A stretch of 64,000 nucleotides of DNA from Streptomyces sp. cf386 (GTDB lineage Bacteria; Actinomycetota; Actinomycetes; Streptomycetales; Streptomycetaceae), in NCBI RefSeq assembly GCF_900103585.1, contig NZ_FNHV01000002.1, positions 237,346 to 301,345 of the forward strand, read 5' to 3'. Made by a program: the position numbers and the translations under genes. A model generated the notes under the pieces. It saw only the letters and a program-made list of their open reading frames with translations, searched no databases and was not told the origin of the DNA. How positions within the stretch are numbered: position 1 is the stretch's first letter; every line of letters begins with the position of its first letter. This document shows, piece after piece, positions 49,445 to 58,338 of the stretch.

Positions 49445-49468
49445 TCACGGACTGCTGGTCACGGACCT

Positions 49469-51865
49469 CTAGGCCGGGAAGCGGCGGTCGACCCACCTCC
49501 ACGTGAGCTCCAGGGCGACCGCCGCCCCCGCCGAGATGCCGACGGCGATCCACGGCATCGTCACCCCCACCAGCCGCAGTGCGAAGAACTCCTGCAACCA
49601 CGGCACCACCAGCACCAGCAGGAACCCGAGGCCCATCGCCGCCACCAGCCCGAGGCGCCACCATGTGTAGGGGCGGGCGATGATCGCCAGCACCCACATC
49701 GAGATCAGGAAGAGCGTGAGCGTGGCGACGCTCGTCTCCGCGTCCAACGCGCCCTCGCCCGTGTAGTAGTGACGGGCGATCAGATACGTCGCGAAGGTCG
49801 CCACCGCGGCCACCACCCCGCCCGGGATCGCATAGCGCATGACCCGCCGGACGAAGTGAGGCTTCGCCCGCTCCTTGTTGGGCGCGAGGGCCAGGAAGAA
49901 CGCCGGGACGCCGATGGTGAGGGTGGAGAGCAGGGTCAGGTGGCGGGGCAGGAAGGGGTACTCCACCTGCCAGCACACCACCATCAGCGCCAGCAGCACC
50001 GAGTAGACCGTCTTGACCAGGAACAGGGTCGCGACGCGCGTGATGTTGCCGATCACCCGCCGCCCCTCCGCCACCACCGACGGCAGCGTCGCGAAGCTGT
50101 TGTTCAGCAGCACGATCTGGGCGACCGCCCGTGTGGCCTCCGAACCCGACCCCATCGCCACGCCGATGTCGGCGTCCTTCAGCGCCAGGACGTCGTTCAC
50201 GCCGTCCCCCGTCATCGCGACGGTGTGCCCGTGGGACTGGAGCGCGCCCACCATGTCCCGTTTCTGCTGCGGGGTGACCCGCCCGAACACCGTGGCCTCG
50301 TCGAGGGCCGTCGCCATCCCGTCGTTGTCGGGAGGGAGCCGGCGCGCGTCGACCGTCGAACCCGAAAGGCCCAGCTTGCTCGCCACCGCGCCCACCGACA
50401 CCGCGTTGTCCCCGGAGATCACCTTGGCCCGGACGTTCTGCTCGGCGAAGTAGCGCAGGGTGTCGGCGGCGTCGGGCCGCAGCCGTTGTTCCAGTACGAC
50501 GAGGGCGGCGGGCTTGGCGCCCTCGGCGACGTCGGGAGCGTCGAGGTCGCGGCCGGCGCGGGCGAGCAGCAGGACCCGTAGGCCCTGCTCGTTCAATCGA
50601 TCGGTTTCGGCCAGGGCGGGATCGCCGGAGGACAGGAGCACATCGGGGGCGCCCAGCAGCCAGGTACTGCCCTCGCCGTTGCCCTCGCTGAACGTGGCGC
50701 CGCTGTACTTGCGGGCGGAGGAGAAGGGCAGGGACTCGGTGCAGCGCCAGTCCTCGGCGTCCGGGTAGGCGTCGATGATGGCCTGGAGGGAGGCGTTCGG
50801 GCGGGGGTCGGACTCGCCGAGGGCGCCCAGCACCCGCCGTAGGTACTCCTCGTCGCTGCCGTTCAGGGGCCGCAGTTCGGTGACGTCCATGCCGCCCTCG
50901 GTCAGGGTGCCCGTCTTGTCGAGGCAGACCGTGTCCACGCGGGCCAGGCCCTCGATGGCGGGGAGTTCCTGCACCAGGCACTGCTGGCGGCCGAGGCGGA
51001 TGACGCCGATCGCGAAGGCGACCGAGGTGAGGAGCACGAGCCCTTCCGGGACCATCGGCACGATGCCGCCGACGGTGCGGGCGATCGAGTCGTCGAGCGC
51101 GTTGTCCTTGACGACGAGTTGGGTGATGATCAGGCCCGTCGCGGCCGGGATCATCATCCAGGTCACGTACTTGAGGATGGTGGAGATGCCGGAGCGCAGC
51201 TCGGAGTGGACGAGGGTGAAGCGCGAGGCCTCCTCCGCGAGCTGGGCGGCGTAGGCCTCGCGGCCGACCTTGGTGGCCTGGAAGGCGCCGCCGCCCGCGA
51301 CGACGAAACTGCCGGACAGGACCTGGTCCCCCGGCCGCTTGACCACCGGATCCGCTTCCCCGGTGAGCAGCGACTCGTCGATCTCCAGCCCGTCGGCCTC
51401 GACGCACACCCCGTCCACGACGACCTTGTCGCCCGGCCCGATCTCTATCAGGTCGTCCAGCACGATCTCGGACGTACTGACCTCGCCGGCGACCCCGTCC
51501 CGCCGTACCGTCGGCCGTGCCTCGCCGATCACGGCGAGCGAGTCGAGGGTCTTCTTCGCCCGCCACTCCTGGATGATCCCGATGCCGGTGTTGGCGAGGA
51601 TCACGAAGCCGAACAGGCTGTCCTGGATGGGCGCGACGAACAGCATGATCAGCCAGAGCACGCCGATGATCGCGTTGAACCGGGTGAACACGTTGGCACG
51701 GACGATCTCGGCCATCGACCGGCTGCTGCGCACCGGTACGTCGTTGACCTCACCGCGCGCGACCCGCTCGGCCACTTCGGCGGCGGTGAGCCCGCCCGTC
51801 GCCACCGGGGCGCGGGCGGAGTGCACAGGGGTATCCAGTCCGGCGCCCGCGTCGGTATGCGTCAT
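49469..51865 (-). CDS. CtpE-like cation-transporting P-type ATPase
   Basis: 798 aa. All P-type elements are present: N-terminal cytoplasmic entry (ERVARGEVNDVPVRSSRS), actuator loop DESLLTGEADPV, the M4 motif IVPMVPEGLVLL, phosphorylation site CLDKTGTLTEGG, nucleotide domain LPFSSARKYSGA, RLRPDAADTLRYF, the hinge MTGDGVNDVLALKDADIGVAMGSGSEA and six C-terminal helices. The PEGL motif and length match mycobacterial CtpE, a calcium importer, rather than heavy-metal pumps (no CPC, no CXXC domain). Calcium as the substrate is inference. Its gene converges on the paralogue pair with 24 bp between. Confidence 0.92.
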   Translation of the reverse strand: MTHTDAGAGLDTPVHSARAPVATGGLTAAEVAERVARGEVNDVPVRSSRSMAEIVRANVFTRFNAIIGVLWLIMLFVAPIQDSLFGFVILANTGIGIIQEWRAKKTLDSLAVIGEARPTVRRDGVAGEVSTSEIVLDDLIEIGPGDKVVVDGVCVEADGLEIDESLLTGEADPVVKRPGDQVLSGSFVVAGGGAFQATKVGREAYAAQLAEEASRFTLVHSELRSGISTILKYVTWMMIPAATGLIITQLVVKDNALDDSIARTVGGIVPMVPEGLVLLTSVAFAIGVIRLGRQQCLVQELPAIEGLARVDTVCLDKTGTLTEGGMDVTELRPLNGSDEEYLRRVLGALGESDPRPNASLQAIIDAYPDAEDWRCTESLPFSSARKYSGATFSEGNGEGSTWLLGAPDVLLSSGDPALAETDRLNEQGLRVLLLARAGRDLDAPDVAEGAKPAALVVLEQRLRPDAADTLRYFAEQNVRAKVISGDNAVSVGAVASKLGLSGSTVDARRLPPDNDGMATALDEATVFGRVTPQQKRDMVGALQSHGHTVAMTGDGVNDVLALKDADIGVAMGSGSEATRAVAQIVLLNNSFATLPSVVAEGRRVIGNITRVATLFLVKTVYSVLLALMVVCWQVEYPFLPRHLTLLSTLTIGVPAFFLALAPNKERAKPHFVRRVMRYAIPGGVVAAVATFATYLIARHYYTGEGALDAETSVATLTLFLISMWVLAIIARPYTWWRLGLVAAMGLGFLLVLVVPWLQEFFALRLVGVTMPWIAVGISAGAAVALELTWRWVDRRFPA

Positions 51866-51963
51866 GCATTCGACGGTACGTGCGGATTTACGGCTTCACC
51901 CGCCGAGTGCACGGAAGTTCCGACTTGGGGAGGACGCGGGTCGTACCGGGGTTGTACGGCCGG

Positions 51964-52254
51964 CTAGTCGGTGGTCGGTGCGGGTGACTGTTCCTCTTCC
52001 GTCACCTCGACGGCGGCCGCCCGCTTGATCGCTGCGTCGCGCTTGCGGACGTACCAGATGCCGATGAGCCCCAGCCCGCCGCCGGCCAGGCAGGTCCACA
52101 CCCACCAGGTGATCTCGCGGTCGTCGAACCAGCCGTAGAAGGGCAGCTGAACGACGAAGAGGACGAACCAGAGAATCGTGCCGCCGGTGATGGTCGCGAC
52201 CACGGGCCCCTCCAGGGGCTCCGGCGCCTCGTGCTTGGGGGTCCACTTCGCCAT
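51964..52254 (-). CDS. DUF2530 small membrane protein, 96 aa
   Basis: Starts MAKWTPKHEAPEPLEGPVVA, then two membrane helices (TITGGTILWFVLFVVQLPFY and ITWWVWTCLAGGGLGLIGIWYV) and a charged tail (RKRDAAIKRAAAVEVTEEE). This is the DUF2530 arrangement found across actinobacteria; function unknown. In Streptomyces it generally neighbours the NCS2 permease, as here, where it is divergent from it by 128 bp. The start ATG at 52254 is the obvious one; the in-frame extension has no support. Confidence 0.88.
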   Translation of the reverse strand: MAKWTPKHEAPEPLEGPVVATITGGTILWFVLFVVQLPFYGWFDDREITWWVWTCLAGGGLGLIGIWYVRKRDAAIKRAAAVEVTEEEQSPAPTTD

Positions 52255-52382
52255 GAGGGACAGCTTACGAGGCGATCGGATCCACGCGGATCTACGCGCG
52301 GAGATGGCCGATCCCGGCTTTATATGTTCATACTGAAACGGTTTGTGTCTGACCACTTCTCATCGTAGGAACAACCAAAAAC

Positions 52383-53834
52383 ATGTCCACCTCGGCTCCT
52401 GCCAAGGCCCCCACCCCTGAACAGCCGGGAGCCGGGCCCGCCTACGGCGCACTCGACCGTTTCTTCAAGATCTCCGAACGCGGCAGCTCCCTGCCCCGTG
52501 AAATCCGCGGCGGTTTCGCCACCTTCTTCGCGATGGCATACATCATCGTGCTGAACCCGATCATCCTCGGCAGCGCGAAGGACATGTACGGCCACCAGCT
52601 GGACAACGGACAGCTGGTCACGGCCACGGCCGTGACGGCGGCCTTCGCCACGCTGCTGATGGGCGTCATCGGCAACGTGCCGATCGCGCTCGCCGCCGGT
52701 CTGGGCGTGAACTCGGTCGTCGCGCTCCAGCTCGCGCCCCGTATGTCCTGGCCTGACGCCATGGGCATGGTGGTCCTGGCCGGCTTCGTGGTCATGCTGC
52801 TCGTCGCCACGGGCTTGCGCGAGCGCGTCATGAACGCCGTGCCCTACAGCCTGCGCAAGGCCATCTCCATCGGTATCGGCCTGTTCATCATGCTGATCGG
52901 CCTCGTCGACTCCGGCTTCGTCTCCCGCATCCCGGACGCCGCCATGACCACCGTCCCGCTCCAGCTCGGCGCGGACGGTCACCTCAACGGCTGGCCGGTG
53001 CTCGTCTTCATCCTCGGCGCGCTGCTCACGCTCGCGCTGATCGTGCGCAAGGTCTCCGGCGCGATCCTCATCTCGATCGTCGCGATGACCGTGCTCGCCC
53101 TGATCATCGAGGCGGTCGCGAACGTACCGTCCTGGGGTCTGACCACCCCGAAGTGGCCCGGCAACCCCGTCGCCAGCCCCGACTTCGGGCTGATCGGCCA
53201 GTTCAGCCTGTTCGGCGGCTTCGAGAAGGTCGGCGCGCTGACCGGCACCCTCTTCGTCTTCACGGTCCTCCTCTCCTGCTTCTTCGACGCCATGGGCACG
53301 ATCATGGGCGTCAGCGACGAGGCGAAGCTGACCGACGCCCAGGGACAGATGCCGGGCATCAACAAGGTCCTGTTCGTCGACGGCCTCGCCGTCGCCGCGG
53401 GCGGTGCCAGCTCCTCCTCGGCCACCACCGCCTTCGTGGAGTCCACGGCCGGCGTCGGCGAGGGCGCCCGCACGGGCCTCGCGAACGTCGTCACCGGCGG
53501 CCTCTTCGGTGTGGCGCTGTTCCTGACGCCGGTCGCCACCATGGTCCCGTCCCAGGCGGCCACCCCGGCGCTGCTCGCGGTCGGCTTCCTGATCCTGGCC
53601 AACTCGGTCAAGGAGATCGACTGGGCCGACTACACGGTCGCCGTCCCGGCCTTCGTGACGATGGTGATGATGCCGTTCACCTACTCGATCACCAACGGCA
53701 TCGGCATGGGCTTCATCACCTTCGCGGTGCTGCGCCTGGCCGCCGGGCGGGGCCGGGAGGTGCCGGTCGCGATGTACGTCGTGGCGGCCGTCTTCGCCTT
53801 CTACTACCTGATGCCGGCACTGGGGCTCACGTAA
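52383..53834 (+). CDS. NCS2/AzgA-type purine permease
   Basis: 483 aa, 12-14 membrane segments. AzgA-type signatures are FFKISERGSSLPREIRGGFATFFAMAYIIVLNP, GNVPIALAAGLGVNSVVALQL, AISIGIGLFIMLIGLVDSG, the discriminating FFDAMGTIMGVSDEA and GASSSSATTAFVESTAGVGEGARTGL, and MMPFTYSITNGIGMGF. These carriers import adenine, guanine or hypoxanthine by proton symport. AGGAAC lies 11 nt before the ATG; I looked for a purine riboswitch in the short leader and see none. The stop overlaps the convergent RHH gene by 8 bp. Confidence 0.93.
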   Translation: MSTSAPAKAPTPEQPGAGPAYGALDRFFKISERGSSLPREIRGGFATFFAMAYIIVLNPIILGSAKDMYGHQLDNGQLVTATAVTAAFATLLMGVIGNVPIALAAGLGVNSVVALQLAPRMSWPDAMGMVVLAGFVVMLLVATGLRERVMNAVPYSLRKAISIGIGLFIMLIGLVDSGFVSRIPDAAMTTVPLQLGADGHLNGWPVLVFILGALLTLALIVRKVSGAILISIVAMTVLALIIEAVANVPSWGLTTPKWPGNPVASPDFGLIGQFSLFGGFEKVGALTGTLFVFTVLLSCFFDAMGTIMGVSDEAKLTDAQGQMPGINKVLFVDGLAVAAGGASSSSATTAFVESTAGVGEGARTGLANVVTGGLFGVALFLTPVATMVPSQAATPALLAVGFLILANSVKEIDWADYTVAVPAFVTMVMMPFTYSITNGIGMGFITFAVLRLAAGRGREVPVAMYVVAAVFAFYYLMPALGLT

Positions 53835-54009
53835 GCCCGTAGAACTTCTCGGTCTCCTCGACCGCGGACTGGAACCGCTCGTCGAAGTCATCACGAATGA
53901 GCGTCCGGACGACATAGTCCTGGACGCTCATTCCTCTTTTCGCCGCATGCTCCCGGAGTCGTTCGAGCAGCTCGTGGTCTATCCGCAGGCTGAGCACGGT
54001 GGTCCCCAT
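53827..54009 (-). CDS. Ribbon-helix-helix (CopG/Arc-like) DNA-binding protein, 60 aa
   Basis: MGTTVLSLRIDHELLERLREHAAKRGMSVQDYVVRTLIRDDF is a textbook ribbon-helix-helix: the LSLRI strand, helix 1 HELLERLREHAAKR, then GMSVQDYVVRTLIR. The acidic tail (DERFQSAVEETEKFYGLT) would be the partner-binding part if this were an antitoxin, but no toxin gene is adjacent. It lies between the purine permease and the MarR gene and could regulate either. Start at ATG 54009 or GTG 54015 cannot be separated. Confidence 0.82.
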   Translation of the reverse strand: MGTTVLSLRIDHELLERLREHAAKRGMSVQDYVVRTLIRDDFDERFQSAVEETEKFYGLT

Positions 54010-54128
54010 GGACACGAGGGTCGCGGCATGTGTCGGCTCGACGTGTTACGTTCCGCCACCGAATCACCCGGATGAGTGATATCGCGCCCGGTGGTCTTTA
54101 GTCAGGGTAATGAGTTATGCTAAGGAAC

Positions 54129-54566
54129 ATGTCGGACCTTACCCATGGCGACGACGCTGCCGCCGTGAACTCTCTGCGCTCCGCCGTGATGCGACTGTCG
54201 CGTCGGCTCAAGCATCAGCGGGTCGATGAGTCGCTGAGCCCCACCGAGATGTCGGTGCTGGGCACCCTCTCCCTCTGCGGCAAGGCCACCCCCGGTGAGC
54301 TCGCCCGCAAGGAGCACGTCCAGCCGCCGTCGATGACCCGCATCGTCGCCCTGCTGGAGTCCAAGGGACTGGTCCGTCTGGAGCCGCACCCGGAGGACCG
54401 GCGCCAGAAGGTCGTCACGAAGACCGAGCAGGCCGAGGCGATGCTCGAGGAGAGCCGCCGCAAGCGCAACGCCTTCCTGGCCACCCTGGTCGAGGGTCTC
54501 GACGAGGACGAGTGGGCGAAACTCCGCGCCGCCGCCCCCGTGCTGGAGAAGCTCGCCCATCTGTAA
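54129..54566 (+). CDS. MarR-family transcriptional regulator
   Basis: 145 aa. Winged-helix domain with AVNSLRSAVMRLSRRLKHQR, LSPTEMSVLGTLSLCGKATPGELARKEHVQPPSMTRIVALLESKGLVRLEP and the wing HPEDRRQKVVTKTEQAEAML; C-terminal dimerisation helices follow. The start is the ATG at 54129, 3 nt after TAAGGAA. It lies 36 bp upstream of an MFS efflux-type gene on the same strand, the usual arrangement in which MarR represses itself and the pump until an aromatic or lipophilic ligand binds. Confidence 0.93.
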   Translation: MSDLTHGDDAAAVNSLRSAVMRLSRRLKHQRVDESLSPTEMSVLGTLSLCGKATPGELARKEHVQPPSMTRIVALLESKGLVRLEPHPEDRRQKVVTKTEQAEAMLEESRRKRNAFLATLVEGLDEDEWAKLRAAAPVLEKLAHL

Positions 54567-54602
54567 GCCGTAGCCGTAGCCGTCGCAAGGAGGCGAGCAC
54601 TT

Positions 54603-55988
54603 TTGAGTTCGGGACCCGGAGCAGCTTCCGCCCCCGCACCAGACCCCAACGACTCCCCGCCCGCCCTCAAGAGCCTCAAGGCCACCGAGCCCCGCAAGTC
54701 CTCGATGTTCAGCTCGCTGAAGGTCAGGAACTACCGCCTGTTCTTCCTCGGCCAGGTCGTATCCAACACCGGCACCTGGATGCAGCGCATCGCCCAGGAC
54801 TGGCTGGTCCTCAGCCTCACCGGCTCCGCCACCGCCGTCGGCATCACGACGGCCCTGCAGTTCCTGCCGATGCTGCTGTTCGGCCTCTACGGCGGCGTCC
54901 TCGTCGACCGCCTGCCCAAGCGCCGTACGCTGCTCGTCACACAGACCTCGATGGCCGCCACCGGCATCGCGCTCGCGGTCCTCACCCTCTCGGGACACGT
55001 CCAGGTCTGGCATGTGTACCTGGCCGCCTTCGCCGTAGGTCTGGCGACCGTCGTCGACAACCCCGCCCGGCAGTCCTTCGTCTCCGAGATGGTCGGCCCC
55101 GACCAGCTCCAGAACGCCGTCAGCCTCAACTCCGCGAACTTCCAGTCCGCGCGTCTGGTGGGCCCCGCCGTCGCCGGTCTGATGATCACCGGCGTGGGCA
55201 CCGGCTGGGCGTTCCTCGCCAACGGGCTGTCCTTCATCGCGCCCATCGCGGGTCTGCTGATGATGCGGGCGCGTGAGCTGTACCCCGTCGAGCGGGCTCC
55301 GCGCGGGAAGGGGCAGATGCGGGAGGGGCTGCGGTATGTCGCCGGGCGCCCGGAGCTGATCTGGACCATCGTCCTCGCCGGGTTCGTCAGCACCTTCGGC
55401 TTCAACTTCCCCGTCTATCTGTCCGCCTTCGCCGACGACGTCTTCCGCGCGGGCGCCGGGTCCTACAGCCTCTTCAACACCCTGATGGCGGTCGGCTCCC
55501 TGGCCGGCGCCCTGCTCGCGGCCCGGCGCGGTACGGCCCGGATGCGGGTGCTGATCGCGGGGGCGTTGGCCTTCGGCGCCATGGAGATCGTGGCCGCGTT
55601 CGCGCCCTCCCTGTGGATGTTCGCCCTGCTCATGGCGCCGATCGGCATCTTCGGCATGACGGTGAACGTGACCGCCAACAGCAGCATCCAGATGGCCACC
55701 GACCCGGCCATGCGGGGCCGGGTGATGGCCCTCTACATGATGGTGTTCATGGGCGGCGCACCGCTGGGCGCGCCGATCGCCGGCTGGATCACCGACGCGT
55801 ACGGCGTCCGGGTGGCCCTGGCGGTGGGCGGCGCCATCACCGCCACCGCGGCCGTCACGATCGCTCTGCTCCTGGCCCGCGTCGGCGACCTGCGCCTGTC
55901 GGTCGGCTGGAATCGCGGCCATCCGCGGGTGGGGTTCGTGCCGAGGCAGCGACAGGAGGAGCTGGCCCGCGTGGCCCGAGCCGCCTGA
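54603..55988 (+). CDS. MFS efflux transporter (DHA3/EntS-like)
   Basis: 461 aa. Starts at TTG (54603), supported by AAGGAGG 9 nt upstream. After a Pro/Ser-rich N terminus come 12 helices with the MFS_3 signatures VRNYRLFFLGQVVSNTGTWMQRIAQDWLVL, GGVLVDRLPKRRTLL (motif A), VDNPARQSFVSEMVGPDQLQNAVSLNS and MATDPAMRGRVMALYMMVFMGGAPLGAP. This class exports drugs, siderophores or other secondary metabolites. It is the downstream gene of the MarR operon and likely its target. Confidence 0.93.
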   Translation: MSSGPGAASAPAPDPNDSPPALKSLKATEPRKSSMFSSLKVRNYRLFFLGQVVSNTGTWMQRIAQDWLVLSLTGSATAVGITTALQFLPMLLFGLYGGVLVDRLPKRRTLLVTQTSMAATGIALAVLTLSGHVQVWHVYLAAFAVGLATVVDNPARQSFVSEMVGPDQLQNAVSLNSANFQSARLVGPAVAGLMITGVGTGWAFLANGLSFIAPIAGLLMMRARELYPVERAPRGKGQMREGLRYVAGRPELIWTIVLAGFVSTFGFNFPVYLSAFADDVFRAGAGSYSLFNTLMAVGSLAGALLAARRGTARMRVLIAGALAFGAMEIVAAFAPSLWMFALLMAPIGIFGMTVNVTANSSIQMATDPAMRGRVMALYMMVFMGGAPLGAPIAGWITDAYGVRVALAVGGAITATAAVTIALLLARVGDLRLSVGWNRGHPRVGFVPRQRQEELARVARAA

Positions 55989-56022
55989 TCCCCGCTGGGC
56001 AGCCCGGAGGCCGGGGCAGGTC

Positions 56023-56541
56023 CTAGACCCTCCGGGCCAGCACCTGCCCCGGCCAGTCGTCCGTCCCCTTGTACGTCTCGGTGCGCACGAAGCCGTTGCT
56101 CTCGTAGTAGCGGACGAGCTTGCCGTCGGCGCCCGCGTAGCAGTCCACGCGCAGGAGGGAGACGCCCGCCTGCCGGGTCACCTCGGCGGCGTGCGTGAGC
56201 AGGGCGCTGCCCACGCCGTGGCCCTTGAAGCGACGGTCGGAGGCGAGCCAGTGGATGTAGCGCTCGGGCTCGCCGACCGGCGGGAGGTGGGCCAGGAAGG
56301 GGCCGGGCGAGTCGGTGAGGGTGAGGGTGGCGGCCGGTACGCCGTCGACCTCGGCCATGAAGACATCGCCCTCGTCCATGTAGCGGGCCACCGACTCCAC
56401 CGTCTTCGGGCTCTGGGACAGCGGCTTCGTCCCCCACTGCCCCGTCCGCCCCTGCGCGACCAGCCACTCCACACCGCTGTCGAGCATGCCGAGTATCGCG
56501 GGGATGTCGTCGGGCCCGCCGTCCCTGATGATGATCTCCAT
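56023..56541 (-). CDS. GNAT-family N-acetyltransferase
   Basis: 172 aa. IIIRDGGPDDIPAILGMLD starts the fold; the acetyl-CoA pyrophosphate loop is SDRRFKGHGVGSALLTHAAE (R/Q-x-x-G-x-G/A), then SLLRVDCYAGADGKLVRYYESNGFVRTETYKG, typical of small-molecule acetylases. The acceptor is not known. The gene converges on the MFS gene with 34 bp between, and diverges from thpR with 26 bp, so it shares a promoter region with the latter. Confidence 0.9.
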   Translation of the reverse strand: MEIIIRDGGPDDIPAILGMLDSGVEWLVAQGRTGQWGTKPLSQSPKTVESVARYMDEGDVFMAEVDGVPAATLTLTDSPGPFLAHLPPVGEPERYIHWLASDRRFKGHGVGSALLTHAAEVTRQAGVSLLRVDCYAGADGKLVRYYESNGFVRTETYKGTDDWPGQVLARRV

Positions 56542-56567
56542 CCCCTCATCGTGCCAGTCTGGGTGTC

Positions 56568-57140
56568 ATGAGACTCTTCGCCGCCGTACTGCCGCCCGAG
56601 GACGTGACCCGCGAACTCGCCGCCGAGGTCGCGGAGTTGCGAGGGCTGCCGGATGCGGACCGGCTGCGCTGGACCGGCCACCCGGGGTGGCACTTCACCC
56701 TCGCCTTCTACGGCGAGGTCGACGACGGCCTCGTACCGGACCTGTCGGCGCGGCTGGAGCGCGCCGCGCACCGTACGCCCACCTTCCCGCTGGCGCTCAG
56801 CGGCGGCGGTCAGTTCGGGCACGGGCGGGCCCTGTGGGCGGGCGCGGAGGGGGACCTGGAGACCCTGCGGCTGCTGGCGGACCGGAGCGAGGCGGCGGCG
56901 CGGAAGGCCGGGGTGCCGATGGGGGACCACCGGCGGTACAAGGCCCACCTGACGGTGGCCAGGAGCCGGTCGGCGGTGGACGTACGGCCGTATGTCGCGA
57001 CCCTCGACGCGTTCACGAGCCGGACCTGGACGGTGGGCGAGCTGGTGCTCGTGCGCAGCAATCTGCCGACGTCCGGGGTGGCGGGGGAGCAGCCCCGCTA
57101 CGAGGCGGTCGCCCGTTGGCCGCTCGGAGGGGCCGGTTAG
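56568..57140 (+). CDS. thpR: RNA 2',3'-cyclic phosphodiesterase (2'-5' RNA ligase type)
   Basis: 190 aa. The LigT/2H fold is defined by two HxTx motifs, here WHFTLAFYGEV and YKAHLTVARS. The N terminus MRLFAAVLPPEDVTRELAAEV is standard. The enzyme opens 2',3'-cyclic phosphates of RNA, with reversible 2'-5' ligase activity in vitro. GTG/ATG alternatives are absent; ATG 56568 is clear. A tiny membrane-protein gene follows at 10 bp. Confidence 0.93.
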   Translation: MRLFAAVLPPEDVTRELAAEVAELRGLPDADRLRWTGHPGWHFTLAFYGEVDDGLVPDLSARLERAAHRTPTFPLALSGGGQFGHGRALWAGAEGDLETLRLLADRSEAAARKAGVPMGDHRRYKAHLTVARSRSAVDVRPYVATLDAFTSRTWTVGELVLVRSNLPTSGVAGEQPRYEAVARWPLGGAG

Positions 57141-57150
57141 GCTCGGTCAC

Positions 57151-57246
57151 GTGGACCCGAAAACCCGGAACCGGATCATGGCCGGTGCGCTTGTGTTGAT
57201 GTTCGTGGTGGTGGCGCTGGCGGCTGCGCTTCGCTCCGCGGGATGA
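57151..57246 (+). CDS. Single-pass membrane miniprotein, 31 aa
   Basis: GTG start; translation MDPKTRNRIMAGALVLMFVV then VALAAALRSAG and TGA. A basic N terminus plus one ~18-residue hydrophobic helix. The N-terminal positive charges predict a cytoplasmic N terminus. It follows thpR by 10 bp and is too short for most gene finders. I believe similar short proteins recur beside thpR in Streptomyces, but that is from memory. Function unknown. Confidence 0.6.
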   Translation: MDPKTRNRIMAGALVLMFVVVALAAALRSAG

Positions 57247-57288
57247 GCCGGGGAACTACGCGCTGTCCGTCGGCCGCGGGCCGTCGGT

Positions 57289-57314
57289 GGCTGGTCGCGC
57301 AGTTCCCCGCGCCC
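57289..57314 (-). repeat. Dispersed gene-end repeat, copy D (inverted)
   Basis: Reverse complement of the 26-bp core of copy A, identical. On its strand it is preceded by GCCCTATAGGGGC, a near palindrome similar to the head of copy B. It lies after the stop of the 31-aa gene and faces the end of the aldo/keto reductase gene. Confidence 0.85.
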
Positions 57315-57338
57315 CTATAGGGCGTTGCTCTCATGGAG

Positions 57339-58331
57339 TTACCAGGCGAACGCCTCGGGTGAAGGGCCAGGCCCCGGGAAGATCTCGTCCAGCCCGGCCA
57401 GCAGCTCCTCGCTCAGCTCCAACTCGACGGCGCGCTGTGCGGACTCCAGTTGCTCGGCCGTGCGCGGGCCGACGATCGGGCCGGTCACGCCGGGGCGGGT
57501 GAGCAGCCAGGCCAGGGCGGCCTCGCCGGGCTCAAGGCCGTGCTTGTCGAGCAGGTCCTCGTACGCCTGGATCTTCGTGCGTACGGCGGGGTCGCCGAGG
57601 GAGTCCGCGGCCCGCCCGGAGCCGCGCCGCCCGCCCTCGACCTCCTTCTTGAGGACGCCGCCGAGCAGTCCGCCGTGCAGCGGCGACCACGGGATGACGC
57701 CGAGCCCGTACTCCTGCGCGGCCGGGATGACCTCCATCTCGGCGCGGCGCTCGAACAGGTTGTACAGGCACTGCTCGCTGACGAGGCCGATGGTGCCGCC
57801 GCGCCGGGCGGCGACCTCGTTGGCCTGGGCGATCTTGTACCCGGGGAAGTTGGACGAGCCGACGTACAGGATCTTCCCCTGCTGGACCAGCACGTCGATG
57901 GCCTGCCAGATCTCCTCGAAGGGAGTGGCGCGGTCGATGTGGTGGAACTGGTAGACGTCGATGTAGTCCGTCTGGAGCCGCTTGAGCGACGCGTCCACGG
58001 CACGCCTGATGTTGAGGGCCGACAGCTTGTCGTGGTTGGGCCACGCCGGGCCGTCCCCGCCCATGTTGCCGTACACCTTGGTGGCGAGGACGACCTTGTC
58101 GCGCCGCTCGCCGCCCTTGGCGAACCAGTTGCCGATGATGCTTTCGGTACGGCCCTTGTTCTCGCCCCAGCCGTACACGTTGGCGGTGTCGAAGAAGTTG
58201 ATACCCGCGTCCAGCGCCGCGTCCATGATCGCGTGACTGTCCGCTTCGTCCGTCTGCGGACCGAAGTTCATGGTGCCGAGGACGAGCCGGCTGACCTTGA
58301 GTCCCGTGCGTCCGAGCTGCGTGTACTTCAT
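57339..58331 (-). CDS. Aldo/keto reductase (AKR, YghZ/Tas-like)
   Basis: 330 aa, full length. Catalytic tetrad: Asp/Tyr in INFFDTANVYGWGENKG, Lys in VVLATKVYGNM, His in VYQFHHIDRATP; cofactor end LLTRPGVTGPIVGPRTAEQLE. Members reduce carbonyls of the xenobiotic or methylglyoxal kind with NADPH. The promoter is of MerR type (see 58339-58369) and its -10 ends only 8 bp before the ATG, so the message is probably leaderless. Confidence 0.92.
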   Translation of the reverse strand: MKYTQLGRTGLKVSRLVLGTMNFGPQTDEADSHAIMDAALDAGINFFDTANVYGWGENKGRTESIIGNWFAKGGERRDKVVLATKVYGNMGGDGPAWPNHDKLSALNIRRAVDASLKRLQTDYIDVYQFHHIDRATPFEEIWQAIDVLVQQGKILYVGSSNFPGYKIAQANEVAARRGGTIGLVSEQCLYNLFERRAEMEVIPAAQEYGLGVIPWSPLHGGLLGGVLKKEVEGGRRGSGRAADSLGDPAVRTKIQAYEDLLDKHGLEPGEAALAWLLTRPGVTGPIVGPRTAEQLESAQRAVELELSEELLAGLDEIFPGPGPSPEAFAW

Positions 58332-58338
58332 GGCTTGA

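Noticed and set aside
52260..52382. Purine riboswitch before the AzgA-type permease
   Set aside because: The leader is short and shows neither the three-way-junction stems nor the conserved purine-aptamer loop sequences.
54080..54125. Vegetative promoter of the marR gene
   Set aside because: TATGCT is present near 54116 but there is no acceptable -35 at 16-19 bp.
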